From: Diplocarpon mali
Taxonomy: Eukaryota; Ascomycota; Leotiomycetes; Helotiales; Drepanopezizaceae
Direction of reading: 5' to 3'
NCBI GenBank assembly: GCA_024741835.1
Contig: JAENRP010000091.1
Location: forward strand, 1-64,000
Length of the DNA: 64,000 bases
The position numbers were made by a program, and so were the translations under genes. Position 1 is the stretch's first letter, and each line of letters begins with the position of its first letter. Below the pieces are notes generated by a model. It had not been told where the DNA came from. It did not search any database and saw only the letters and a list, made by a program, of their open reading frames with translations. This document shows, piece by piece, positions 36,070-48,806 of this stretch.

Positions 36070-38105
36070 TCAGAAGAACTTCACCAGCAACCTCTCAGAA
36101 TCCCCATCCGACCGACGCCCCAGAGCTACGTCCCGAGGTCTCCACTCGTTCCAAATGCTAAAGACCTCATCGTCGGGCACCCACTCGCCAGTCTGACAAT
36201 AGATCCTCGCCCTTTTCTTATCCTCCGGCGCCGTGTCAGCAAAATCATCCAAGCCCTGCGCAATGAAGACGACCTCAAATACCGCGCGGGCGCCTACGCC
36301 AGGACCGGCTGTGACTTTGAGACACCCAGCCAGCTGATGAGCTAACGTCAGCGTCTGCAGATTTGGCATACACGCCAACCCCTTTGCCATGGCCGTCATC
36401 AGAGGCAGGATCTTTTCATCATCCGGCCAGGTCCTAAAAAACCGAGCCGGGCTCATGCCTTGCTGCTGTGCCGCCCTGAGCGGGTGGTAGGAGTCCCAAG
36501 TGGCACTGTCGTCAGAGGCGTCGGACTCGCTGTCTGTGTCTGGATCAATTGCGTCAACGACTCTCGTGGCCTCAGACATGTCTATTATATCCCAGTCCTC
36601 GGTCTGGCTCGGCGGCCGCATGAAGTACCACTCGCCTCCTGGGGTGGTGGAGTTGAATGTCACGTCAATGTGCTGGAGCTTAGGCCAAAAAGGCAATGTC
36701 TGGCCGGGGTCTGACGGCCAGAACAGAGCTGGAGAGATCACGATCCCCCCAGAGAGGGTCAGAGTAGTGAGATTTGGAGCTTGACTGAGGTGGTGGATAG
36801 CCACACTCAGGTGATCTATGGGGGACGACGGATGGAGGGCTGTCGCGACTGTGAAATCGTGATTCGCTAGCACTGGAAAATGGTATGCCAGGTCTTGAAA
36901 CAAAGAAAAGCCGCAGTTAGTGTTGCATTCAAGTAGTGGTGGAGAGCGGCAGGCTGACTCGTGAGACGGGAAGCATGCTCGAGGCGCTCAACATCTACTA
37001 TATCTCCCGAGGCAGGACGAGGAACTTCGAAGACACTTACTGAAGCTCACAAGGGAGTCGAGAGGAATCAGCTCCAGGGCTCGGGAGAAATCTGCATACT
37101 GGGTCAGAGATGCTCCAGACCGCGTCGTGTAACTTGCCATAACGTAGCTGCTGTCGAAGTCCCGGAGACTTCCTCTCACTATCCGAGCATTCCATAACTA
37201 TGTTCTTGATGTTCAAGCATTTGGATGCGATACTGGCCACTAGAAGATCGGGAGGTTAGTCAAATTCCATTCCTGCACTTCTCAGAAGAGGAGCAGGGTG
37301 CACATGAGATATTGGAAACGGAGCGGGCAGCTCCTGGCCGATGATCCTTACGCGAAGCTGGTGCAACATTACGGACGGGGTCCGTGGAAATGAATTGGGA
37401 CACCCTGGAGAGCTCGGGTAGGTCTTCTACTCTGCGAAGCTGCAGAAAAGAATGCTCCCACCGCCTGTCCAACAGATCATGGTGCTCCTCTCTCTGCACC
37501 TTCTTTGAATCGTTGAGGGTCCGGTGTCCCCGATACGCTGCATCCATTGGAGAGTAAGTGGCCAGCAAATGAAGCTCGTAAGAGCGAGGTGTCATCGCTG
37601 AGCGTTCATTGTGCTCGGTTTCAGATTCAGTCTCCCACGACTTCAAGATCTTGAAGAGGCCGTGAATGGCATCCGTGAAGAATTCATCATTACGATTTCG
37701 GTCTTTCCTCGACTCGAACCTCCCACACGCGTTCTCGCTGTAGGTCGGAAGAATGATTGCGTATTCTAGGCGAGAGACCGATGCAGCCCGGTACCCCGGC
37801 TTGACATAGCGCTTCAGCTCATCCAACTGAGTAGAATCAATTTTGAGGGATTTGAAGGTTCTTCGCTCGAAATGATAGGCCCACTTCTTGCATACCGTTG
37901 CGTAGAGAGGGAGATGCGACGGGGTTCGCTGCGCACCGTAGCCGTTCAGATGATAAGGATCGTCCTCGTATTGATGATTCGAAGGCAGAAACGACAATAT
38001 GTGATCGAGCAGCTCCCACGAGAGTTCATCGATCGGAGACTGCGACATTCTCGTGCACATGAGAGGCAGGACGTTGGAATAAGAATGTTTTTTTCCGACG
38101 AGCAT
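36070..38105 (-). CDS. F-box domain protein
   Basis: Four exons, 38105-37352, 37239-37144, 37091-37041 and 36893-36070, give 574 residues. Near the N-terminus, SPIDELSWELLDHILSFLP is an F-box start, followed by the LYATVCKKWAYHFERRTFKSLKI segment that ends this domain in many Pezizomycotina proteins. Later parts (LASIASKCLNIKNIVME, FSRALELIPLDSLVSF, LAYHFPVLANHDF, PNLTTLTLSGGIV, MPNLQTLTLAHQ) have leucine-rich-like spacing. Such proteins recruit targets to SCF ubiquitin ligases through Skp1; the target is unknown. A Ser/Asp-rich acidic loop lies in the last exon. The ATG at 38105 is used; one at 38048 sits closer to the F-box and is equally possible. Introns 2 and 3 are chosen by frame and are less certain. 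Confidence 0.8.
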
Positions 38106-38421
38106 GTTTCCCCCACCTCCAGCTACGCTTGAGCCACCCCCAGGCCCGTGCAGAAACGTCAAGGGAGCGCCAGTAGCTTCCTCCGACCTATCTTGTACAC
38201 AAGTTGCAACGTAATATGTACACCTTATACGATCGGGTTCTAGCGCATGTTAACGTTTGTGGTAGGAAAACTTCTTCCCGGCTGCGTCAACGTCTCCGGA
38301 AATTCATTTTCGGTATTCCAATAGAGTTACTCCAGAGAGTTCGAGCAATGCGATAGGAAAAACGCTCATCGCTTTTGTCTGATATATGCCTATAAGATTT
38401 CACTCGCTTATGCCTTATTGT
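38106..38421. other. Short intergenic region between F-box gene and LEU2
   Basis: 316 bases holding the F-box promoter and the 3' region of LEU2. No distinct site recognised. Confidence 0.5.
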
Positions 38422-39762
38422 CTACCTCAGATCCTTGAGAACCTTCTTGAGCTCCTCAGCAACCGCATCTCCAACCTCGACAGTGCTATTCGTGCCTCCG
38501 ATGTCCTTCGTTCTGATGTTTTTCTCGATAACATTCCGGACGGCATCTTCGACGGCTTTGGACTCAGCTGGGAGGCGGAGCGAGTACTTGAGCATCATGG
38601 CGACTGAGAGGATGGTACCGATCGGGTTGACGACCCCTTGGCCAGAGATGTCAGGGGCGGAGCCTGGATACCATTAGTTGCATGTCAGAGAAAGTTATGA
38701 AGCAAGGGCTCTTGCCGTGAATCGGTTCATAGATGCCATTGCAGCGGCCCTTGCCATCCGGAACACCACTCAGGCTAGCACTGGGCAGAAGCCCGATGCT
38801 GCCTGGAATGACGCTCGCCTCGTCACTGATGATATCTCCAAACAAATTGCTCGTAACCACCACACCATTCAATGCTCTCGGGTTCTTCACCATCAGCATG
38901 GCCGCGCTGTCAATCAAATGGTGTCCAATCTTCAATTGTGGGAACTCCTTCGCCATGACATCCGTGACAACCCTCCTCCACAACCGACTCGTCGCCAACA
39001 CATTCGCCTTGTCCAAACTCCAGACGGGCAAGGGGGGGTCTTCCTGTAGCGCCAAGTGAGCCGCGAGTCTCGTAATCCGCTCAATCTCGGGGCGAGAGTA
39101 AGGTTCCGTGTCCCACGCGGTTCCGTCGCCGTCGTCCTCTTTCCGCTCGCCAAAGTAGATGCCACCGGTGAGTTCCCGGATGATGTTGAAGTTGGTGCCG
39201 CGGCACACCTCGGCTTTGAGCGGAGAGATGTCGACGAGGGATTCGGAGGCGAAGTTGCATGGTCGCAGGTTCCCGTACGTGCCCAACTGCTTGCGGAGAG
39301 CGAGAATGCCTTGTTCGGGCCGGACCTTGCCGGTGCCCCATTTGGGACCGCCGATTGCGCCTAAAAGGACGGCATCTGCGCCTTTGGCAGCAGCGAGGGC
39401 TTCGGAGGTGAGGGGCTCGCCGGTGGCATCGATGGAGCACTGAGAGCAGTGTCAGAAGTGCCGGGGCGGGGTGGAGGGAAAAGCATACACCGCCCAGGAG
39501 ATGTTCTTGGAAGTTGAACTTGCCAGCACTTGGCCGCTCGGCTTCAATGACTTTGAGGACCTAGTAGGTAAGCTGCGTCAATCGTACGTTCATGCTCTGC
39601 CGTGGGAGGTGCTTTGCCTTGGGAGGCGCATTATACCTTGACTGCCTCAGCGACGACCTGTCTTGTCTGTCAGTGTGTCTTCCCTTGGCATCTGGCCATG
39701 GGGATTTTCACCTCAGGACCACAATGGTCTCCTCCAAAGACGACAATGTTGTGGGTTGTCAT
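38422..39762 (-). CDS. LEU2: 3-isopropylmalate dehydrogenase
   Basis: Third step of leucine synthesis: oxidises and decarboxylates 3-isopropylmalate with NAD. Five exons, 39762-39712, 39657-39637, 39560-39489, 39439-38716 and 38663-38422, give 369 residues, normal for the family. Motifs: [14 protein letters not shown] at the start, [30 protein letters not shown], and the family signature [12 protein letters not shown] with [11 protein letters not shown], then [15 protein letters not shown]. Exon 2 is only 21 bases (VVAEAVK). The last intron begins GCAAGA rather than GT: the join CAC G|GC TCC needs it to restore EPIHGSAPDI, and no GT donor nearby fits. This makes it a GC-AG intron. Recognition is firm. 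Confidence 0.96.
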
Positions 39763-40408
39763 ATCGAACACAATGTTGTGAGATTGCGAACCGTGCAGCG
39801 TGTAACATGTAATGTGCGCAGTAAACGAGGTGCGGGGTGGGATGCCTAGATATCTACGTTTTATTTGACGAGGTTCACACAGAGTTATTTCCTGCACCCC
39901 GGTTCCCACTCCGGACTGCAATCCAGAAAAACGGGGTGTGGAGGCTGTGCTCTGAGATGCGCACGTCGGAGGGTATTTCACAGAACACTAGTAGAGCCAT
40001 ACCAAGTCAGAGTCTACTCCCTATCATCATGATGAAAACAAACACGCCCCTTCTTCATGCAAAACAACACGTGCAGGTAAATATCTGGTATGGAAATCTG
40101 TGGAAATAATCATGGCGTAGCAATATTCTATTATGCGGATACTTTACGCCCCGGTACTGACTACCGATTCCCGTGCGATTGCTCGTAGGCATACAACGCC
40201 ATGTAACTAACATATCCCCCATCTCTACTCCAGAAGGGTATCAGGACAAAGTGAAAAAAAAAATCGTGTCTTATTTTTGACGTTCCCGATATCTGCACCA
40301 ACATCCTCCTCGCTGCATTTCCAAGGAGTTGGGTCCCATGGTGAACAGAGTTCTGTGCTCTCTGCCTAGCATGATGTGATGCTGTATAGTTGAACTGCCG
40401 GGAGGTTT
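39763..40408. other. LEU2 upstream region and 3' region of the PHD gene
   Basis: 646 bases containing the LEU2 promoter. A CCGG-N8-CCGG arrangement lies near 39899-39914 but does not match the Leu3 spacing. No other site recognised. Confidence 0.4.
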
Positions 40409-42804
40409 TCATTTACAGGATCTGAAGGATTTGTGCGCTAATGGGGATGAACACACCCGGGCAGCCTGCCTCGAGGGCTCTCGAATCCGACCTCCTCGCA
40501 AGTTGGGAGTCTGGGCGCAGAAGGCGCACACGTAGACCGGGGGAAGGATTCTGCGATCAATTCCCACGCAGTCGGCATGTAGCCAGTTATCGCAGGATTC
40601 GCTATTGAGGTTAGTTCTGGTTCGAAGGTGGCGAATCATACTACCCACCATAAGATCATAAACCCCCAGCTCTCAGGTATTCCACAGGTGCACCGAGTGG
40701 TACCGCTCTTCGTACTAGAGGGGGTCGCTCCGCTCTCAGGATCAGTTGTGGTGGTGGGGGAGAGATTGATCGAGGGGGTGTAGCCGGGGTAATGAGAATT
40801 GCGCCGCGGAGTCGAGTCGGAATACCGATGGTGTTGAGGATGGCGCAATTTCATTTGCCCCTTCCTGCGGTTTTCCACAACTTTCCTTAGCGCTTGCGCT
40901 GCATCTCCTGAGCCGTCGCCTTCTTCCATCACAGTCTCAGCTTCACTCCCCACGCTACTGCGACGTAAAGATGGCTGACTCGAAGACTCGGATTGGCTGT
41001 AGCCACTAGAGCTGTGTCTCTGGAAATGGCGGCCCCGAGAGGGGTTGAAGCTACCCATCTGCGCAGGCTTGGCTTGTGGGAGGGAAAATGAGGTATTTCG
41101 ACTTGGGATCAATAATGGCTCGTCGTCTGAGGAAGAATCATCGTACTGAGATGATCCCCGACTATGGATGCGCATAGAGGGTCCTCGCTGACTCGTTCTA
41201 CGATCCCCTTCTACAATTACGGTCTCGGTCCTCGCTCGTCCATTGGCATCGATGGTGAACTTGACCTCCGTCCGGGTTTTTGGTCGTTCTATTTCGGGTA
41301 TTGACATGAGATTACTGGGTCGCAGAGGCTTTCTCGGCGAGATCCTTCCAGAGCTTTTCCGAGACAACATACGCTCTTGAGGAGAACTTAGTTGTGACGT
41401 CTGCGAGTGCACGGTAACAGTCTTACCTTGAGGTCGCCTGCCCCGGCTATCGCTTAAGCTCCGGTGCAGGCCTGGCCTGGCCGAGCCTTTCACGGGCGAA
41501 CTGGCAATTCCTCTTTCAACCCGGCGCATCTTGCTATTTTCCCGAGAACTTCGAGACCACCGGAGCTCTTCTTGATCGCGTTCCAGTTCTCGCAGCTGGT
41601 GCTGATAGGGTTGAAATTGATCTGCGTGGCTGGTGGCAGGACGTCTCGGTGGTAAGGAAACATCTGCAAACTCAGAGGGCATGGGTACGGGATCATTGCG
41701 AGTGAGAAGAAGACCCGGATCCACGCCTGCAAGCGTAGGAGAGAACGGATTATCCGAGAAGGAGACGCTACTGAAATCGAACGGCGCCATGGTGGACGGA
41801 AGCAGCTCTGGAGTTGACTTGGGGAGTTTCGGCGCCAAAGATCTCGGCCGTCTTATCGTGGTTTGCTCGTGTGTATTTGTACTTTTCAAGCTCGGGGTTG
41901 GCGCATTTACATTTTCTTGGAACAGTTGGTGCCTCCTTTCCCAGTCAAGAGAGTGACCGGTTTGATGCGATCCCATATTAAACATCGAGTGGTCGTCGGT
42001 GTTGAAGTCAACACTCATGCCACCCATGCTGGTGTCGGGATCCCAGAAAGGTTTCGCATTGGTGAAGAGCGGCGCTGTTGCTGACGCAGATATGGGGTAA
42101 TAGAGCTCCGCCGAGCTCGGTGGAACGAGCTTGTGCCTCTGCTGGTGTGTCGGTGTTGGCGAGGCACCGTAGTGGTTATCCTCAGAGTCATTTTGCATCG
42201 TATCAGAGGGCAGCTTTGGGGCTAGTCTCCTCGACCCTTTGGACTTGGTAGCGGGTGGTGTGGCCGTCTGCGCGCTAAACGCCCCCTCCAAGTGCTTCTT
42301 CGGCTTCCTGGGCGTTACGTGTGTATTTGTACGGTCATCGAAATGGCCTTGTGTGGTGGGGTACAGCCCTGAAGGTGAAATTAATTGCTCGGAGGGGTCC
42401 ACGGGTGGTAGGGCAAAATCGGTCTTTGGTGAATTATGATACACATGAGATGGAAGCTCTGCTGCAAAGCCTGCTGCGGGTTGGTCTTTTGGAGTAGAAT
42501 CGGTCGAAGGATTTGGGGTAGAAGCTTCAGCAAAATGATGCCGCGAACTCGTCAGCCGCCCCGGCGTAGCATTGAAGACAGAATATTCTTCCGCATACGT
42601 TGGCGTCCATCCACTAGGATTTTCCAAGCTCGAATCGTACTTGGGTGTCTGAAAAGCTGCATTAATCGGGAATTGGCCAGATGTGGGTGTCTGTATGGGG
42701 GTCGGGTGTTGAGCGTTGGGATCCCCAAAACTAAAGAACGTGAGCAGACGAAGCATACATAGGGCGGGAGCAGCATACCTGAAGGCCTGTTGATCCCAAT
42801 TCAT
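40409..42804 (-). CDS. PHD-finger protein, large disordered N-terminus
   Basis: Three exons, 42804-42779, 42730-40649 and 40601-40409, give 766 residues. The first exon encodes only MNWDQQAF and joins to SFGDPNAQHPTPIQTPT. Most of the protein is hydrophilic, rich in Ser, Pro, Thr and Arg, with basic clusters such as RKPKKHLEG. At about 688-731 it has a C4HC3 PHD finger with zinc ligands at C689, C691, C703, C706, H711, C714, C728 and C731. The C703 codon is completed across the last intron (GTGGGT...AATAG), and LHADCVGIDRRILPPVYVCAFC closes it. PHD fingers of this form usually read histone H3 tails, so a nuclear chromatin role is likely. The partner complex is not evident. Confidence 0.85.
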
Positions 42805-45800
42805 AGCCGACCTGTGGTTGAGACCCAAGCAGGAATGCTGCCTGCAATGCCCGGTCGCCGAGAGGTCTTGCTTGGGGTAGATGTGTCTTCTCAACCAACA
42901 TGCACACTCTCTTTTCCGGCCCTTCTATATCCTGGTTCGTGCTCTTCTTCAGGGTGTTGTCCTCGAGCCTGTGCTTCAATAGGGTGCAGGCGTCTACGAG
43001 AGAGAGAGTTGGTTGGAAACGATCAGAGCATAGCGGTACCAAGGGATGGATGAGTGAATAGTGCTTCCGGCCCTGTCCGTTCAAAGTCAGTCTTTTTTAC
43101 AAGCCGCAGTACTCCAGTCAATTGGGCTTACCACGTATACTACAGTACAATTGATGCAACGATTCACGTTGGAGGCTCGAGACCAAGAGGATAGGGCAGC
43201 AGTTGGTGGGCGAGCTCAACTACTTGCTCACTCAGACTTGGCGCACTAGAAATGCGTGCGAGCTTGCCGCGGACTGTTGCTGGAGTAGAGAGATATGCGT
43301 ACTCGGAGCTGTCAGTTTCGAGGCGGTTTCGAGGACTATCGGGACATCTGTTGTTGTGGTGGTTGGCGCACACGAACGAAGTGGGTTTTTCCAACAAATA
43401 TTTCCTCACACGACATGAAGCAACGCAAAAAAGTTCCCGGGTCACTCTCGGTCGTGGCGGGCCCCTAAAGCGAACGCACAGTGGCTTATCCGGTTGTTAT
43501 TACCTTGGCGGGATTTGTATCAAGGGATGCTCATCTCGTGGATCCGGTGGAATGCTGAATATACAGGAGCTGTGCAGCGAAGTTTAAGAGAGATGGCCTT
43601 CCCAGCTCAAGGTAGCGCTATGATTGAAGATCGAAGATTACCTCTGGGACGACGAGCTGGGGAGCGCCCGACAGTACCAGACCGAGCGCAGAGCCGTCTG
43701 TGCCGGCAGATGTCAAGGGAGGGGGTCAGAGTGCTCTCGAGAAGAGGAAAAATGATGACAATAATAGACGCGCCGTGAACGACCAAAGCCTGGGAGTGGG
43801 AGGGTGCAGCAAATCGAAAGCGGCGTGCTGTCAGTGCCACGAGAACGTGAATGATAGTATTCAAGCTGAGTGGGGGTAAAGTTGGGGCGTTGGACGGGCA
43901 ATACATAAGGTATACTAAGTAGTCAGAGGATTCCATTCGAGGAGTTTGGCCAAATCGCAAGTAGTTTGTGCTAATAAAGTTGAGACCGGTAGTGCTGTAC
44001 TATGTAGATCTGCCCTCCCTCCCCCAAAGTGTATTCAGCATATGGCCATCCCATGTCCTGCGAGGTACTTCACACGAGTTCGTATGCAATTACACACCAG
44101 AGAGGTCGCAGGTGGTAGCTCTGCTCGCACCAGCCAGTATTACTACATGACTACTTTTGCAAGCGCCCTCAAAAACATCCAATGAATAAGTGTCGAGCAG
44201 TATGAGGGTTCACGCAAGCTCAGCTGCGATTGTTTCAAATACAAGAGAACTGGCACCCTAGACACTGATCTAGGGGTCTCGGACTCGAAACTAAGTTTTC
44301 GAATCCTACGAAGTGCTGAAGTAAAGCCTGCTGGAAAGTCAGATCCGAGGGTCGCCGAGACGAATTGGCAAGGCGGAAGTTACTTTTTGCGCGGGTTTTC
44401 ATGAGGAGATTCACACGGTATTTGTGCACAAGTCTACGGGGGCCCCGCGACGGGCCTCATGGCAACTCCGAGAAGATATTTGATTGAGAAGTCAAGTCAA
44501 GGCAGCATGATTGCACGACTGTTCACAACCGGTCGGGCGGCCAGCGCTAGGCTGGAAAAGTCGGTACTTAATGGTGGAGCGAAAAGGGCGTGGCTGGAAT
44601 AGTCTCAGACCGCGAGCGTCGAGCCGCCGGCCCGAATCCAATGGGTCTCATTATTTTGATCTGGTCTGTACCGGATTCTACCCTGGGACCGACCTGCAAA
44701 ACTTGATATCGGTCCGGGGCAGTCTTGCAAAAGAAGCAGTTCTGCAGCACTGATCGACGTTGGAAAGAGGACCAGAAGTTAGGCCGTGAGAACAGCATAG
44801 TCGTCAGGTTGGAGCGGCCAAACTCAACACGTCCTATGAAGGGCTCGCAGCCCAGGTACGAGCATGAACTCCGTCTCTGCCGGCGGTCGCAAGAGTCCAA
44901 CGACGGCTGCAGGCTCGGGGAAGCCAACGAGGAGAAGAAGAAGCAGGACGCGCCGTACGGTAAGAAAGTCGTACGGGACGTGGAGACATGGTCAAGCGCA
45001 GGAGAGGAGAGTCGGGGTAGCAGCACCGACGGGATGGTAATGGGGACGATGGGATGGTAGCAGCACCGATGAGATGGCAAATGGGGACAATGGCATGTAG
45101 ACTGTGTGCTGTTTCCTGCCCGCGATCTTCACTGCTTCGAGAATGTCGAGTCGAGATGTCTCGCATTCCCCTTTGCACGGCTCCACAACTCTTACCAGTG
45201 ATGATCGGGTATGAGAGATGGTACCTGCGTATGTGTGCACGCATGGATCAGGGACGCTTCGGACCATCCTGCCATGCTGCCAGAGCTATGCAGAAGAGGT
45301 ACGGGATGCGATGGTCCAGACGCGCGCCTGCAAGCCGCGGCCGAAAGACTCCCATCGCTGACTTACCGATGTCACGGAACGAGTAATTCTCCACGGTTTT
45401 TGGTCCTCGCCGTCGCCCCCCCGAACCAGGGGAGCGGATTCCAATGTCCATCAAACCCCCAAAGGCCCGCCGACTTGAGATCCAAGCATCGACCCGAGCC
45501 CTCTGACCGCCTTTACACCGCCCCTCCCCCCTTACCGGGGCAGGTTTGGGCCGCGTTCGCTAGATGCCCCCACGTTCCTCGTCGTCGTTCACGCTTGACC
45601 GCATGTCCACTCAATCCAAGATTCGACCGGGGCGAGGCGCAAAGAAGACTCCCCCAGCCCACTCCCCGACGATGCAGCCTCATCCTCGTCATCAATAGAT
45701 TCTTCTCATCACCAGTCCTCTCCCGGCAGCGCAGTCCTGCGGGCCAAGACAGCAGCTTACCACAGCCTCTTCCTCTCCAGCTGCAGACGACAGCGAAGTT

Positions 45801-48800
45801 GGCGTCGAGACGAGGCTCGAGAGCACTCACCACCACCTGAAGTGGCCGACTGCCATTTCACAAGATCCCCCCCGGGCTACAGCGACTCTTCCGATTTCCG
45901 ACAAACTTCCTCAATCAAACCCCCAAGTTCCCATGATAGAAGACTCAACGTCGTCGTAGCACAGGCCCTTTACGGCGTGGCATATCACCCAGTCTTCGCC
46001 GAAACGCCTCCTCTCGCCGAGTGAAAGGCCTCCCAGCCGCAGGTCGCGCTTCCTGTAGACACAGCAGACCCGAAATATCAGCGACCCCTTCAGTCCGATG
46101 TCCAGGCGCCCTTCCCCAAGGACTTGGTTGGCTGTTGTTGACTGGACAGATGCATGAGATGCTGCGCTCTCTCGACCAGTCAGCTGTCAGATCCAGAGAA
46201 ACAGACGCCCTCTGCCTCCCGAGGTCGAGGGAGAAAGGAGCTGGTATCCAAAAAACCGCATCCCAGGACTTTCCGGCACCTCGGGCCCCAAGCGGTTCAA
46301 CTCGCAAGTCAGGCTTGACGGCACGTGATTATCACATGACTCCTATCATCACATGCTCCGGTAGGTGTCAATGTGAAATTGTGGGCAAGCAGCCTATCAG
46401 GCCCTGCTGTTCTGTGGCTGTTGCGTCTTGTTTCCTCGTGTGGTGTTGAGATTAGTTCTTGATTGGTGTGCTTTTGTTCTGATACTTTTCTTCTCAATCG
46501 CAAAGCCTGATCGCCATTCTTCTTAGGATCTTCGTAGGACACTCTGCGGATCGCAGATACTCTTTCATCCAACTTGTCGATGGCGACAAGCCTCTTCACC
46601 GTCTTGAAACGTCGTTACGTTGTTTCCGTCCACGTTGACAGCCAAGGGCCTCCTAGCATTTCTTACTCAATATCATGTCAGTTCTTGCCCGCATCCCCTG
46701 ATTCGTACACATGCTCGCATTCGGAGTTGGGATGTTCGCCGATCCTAGCTTCCTATAATACCGTGGATAAGTTGATGTCTGCAAGACTACCCCAGGAATC
46801 CCGGTATGCATGACAAGTGGCAAAGAATCAGCGCGGTCCGTTAGTCTCGATTGCGTGGACACCTACTTCGCTGGAATCTGTAGACTGCTTTCGTGCCTCC
46901 GTGGAAGTTAAACGCAGCTCTTGTCATCCAATCCTTCCGAGTGAGCCAAGACATTCCTATCAATCCGTGGCTATCAAGTCCTCGAGCAAGTTCAGGTTTC
47001 CGAGTCTGCCCCTCCTATGTTGCAGCCACGCAACGTCTACCTGCCCTAGCAAGGAAACAATCTATCGGATTCGGAAGACAGATTCGTCTCGCTGTCCCTG
47101 CCTTCTCCCGATGTCTATCGAAGTTCGGAAACTGGGTCGTCGCTCTCTCCATTTCTTGTCTGACACTAATCAGACCCGAGTCAAATCCGCGCTGAGCCAT
47201 CTAACCGGGACTTCAAGTGGTCTGCGTGGTTTCCGACCACATCAACTACCATGACTCTTCCACCCACGAGCCCACTCGTTGCATTCTTCCCACAATGGCC
47301 CAAAATTCAGAATCCAAACGCTTCAAAGGATTTCTCTGACTGCCCACGACCCGTTCGCGTCGAAGCTCCCCTCAGTGCAGGAGATCAAACGGAGGAAAAG
47401 AAGCTTCCCTCATCGCTCGTCGATCTGACGTGAGTCTCAACCGATCAAACCCGGTCCGGGACCACCTCTTGGCCCCTCCGCCATTCGCCTCGAGAATGTT
47501 TCCTCTTCGGATCAGAGAACTTTCGCCAAACGGACCTAAAGGGGTATACAGCCGCGTACTTGCCCTACCGGTATGCGCTTCTCGATCTCGGATTCGCAGC
47601 TCGTTTGCACACGTCAGTTGCCTGCCCCTGCGCCGGGGCGACGACTCAGTGACAGTCTCCTCTAGAGTAACACGACCACACGTGGCTCACCCAGGCCACC
47701 CCGTCTCTGGCCTGCCCTAACGTCATGAGCAACCCATCGGGCCCAGTGGCACTTGCATGGCCCCTCCATCATGACGAAGCCGAGCACATGCCTTTTCTCT
47801 ACTCGCGTAGCTCACATCTGACTCCCCTCCCCCGGGGGCGAACCACAACACCACCTGACCCCGTCCGGCCCCAGCATCCCAAATCCACCCCCGGGAGGCC
47901 CAACCCAAGCCCTCACAAGCTCGCACTAAACAGATCCCCGTACGATGTGGGTGATTCCTCCTCCAGTCAAGCCTCCCGCTCTGCTAAAAGTCCGCAGGGT
48001 TCCCCGGCGTTTCAGCATCGTATCAGTGCCCCGGCCCATCCAAACGCCCACGAGACGCGTATCAGAGTCTCGGCAGCACGATAGACATCACGTTCCGGTC
48101 TCCACGGTGCTGGTCCGCGTCTTGCGGCATGCTGCAGTGATGTGCTGTACGAGCGTGACTCTCCGGGGATGGGAAGTACCGAAAAGAGCCCGGTCACCCG
48201 CGGCACCGTGTCGGTCTCGGAACGAGAAGCGAGCCGAAGAAGAAGAATCACAGGCCAGAAGTGGATGACAGACGACTGTCGGAGAGAAGTTGGGAGACGT
48301 CTTCCTCGTAGTGGCCACTCTAGCTACGTTCTGGTTATGGCGTCGCCCGACTCCAGCCGCCGCCCCAGCAGGACCTACCCCGCCGCGTCTCTGGATACCT
48401 GCAAAATCATGTCTGACACGTCCCATGAGCAACTGATGGCCGAACGTTGGCTGTAAATGCTTTTCTTGCCTGCCTCCCAAGACCCGCCTGCCCCGTTGCC
48501 GCCCGCGCCCACATCCTCGTAAATCATAAAAGACCAAATCTCGCTCGCCCGCTACACACGCGTCTAATTGACGGTACTTGCACGCATTCTTGGCTACCTT
48601 CTCGCCGAGGCGTACCCCATCTGCTGGGGGAGGCCTGGGCATCGGACGTCATGAGCCCGGACCGTCCTCGTTGCCCGCGGGCGCATCCTCCGCCGGCCTG
48701 CCCCCCTCGTGGGATCGCGGCCGTGATCCGTAGAGTGTCCTCTGGGCAGATGTATCCGCCGCCAGATCCAGGTTTGGGTATCGACAGTCAGACAGCAGCA

Positions 48801-48806
48801 GAGATG
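42805..48806. other. 6 kb without a supported gene
   Basis: The left end holds the upstream region of the PHD gene, the right end the 3' side of the Rua1-type gene. Between them frames of 100-210 codons occur on both strands, densest at 45.2-48.5 kb, where GC content is high and all three plus frames are fairly open. Near 45.6-46.0 kb two plus frames read protein-like, and at 47251-48456 one frame holds four stops in 402 codons. None has a recognised domain or a clean exon chain. It could contain a lineage-specific gene, a pseudogene or a long non-coding transcript. Confidence 0.35.
45017..45096. repeat. Imperfect 40-base tandem duplication
   Basis: Two units beginning GTAGCAGCACCGA start at 45017 and 45057. 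They share the GGGATGG/GAGATGG and AATGGGGAC(G/A)ATGG segments with a few substitutions. Confidence 0.85.

Noticed and set aside
39899..39914. Possible Leu3 site upstream of LEU2
   Set aside because: The two CCGG halves are separated by eight bases, not the short spacing of Leu3 sites.
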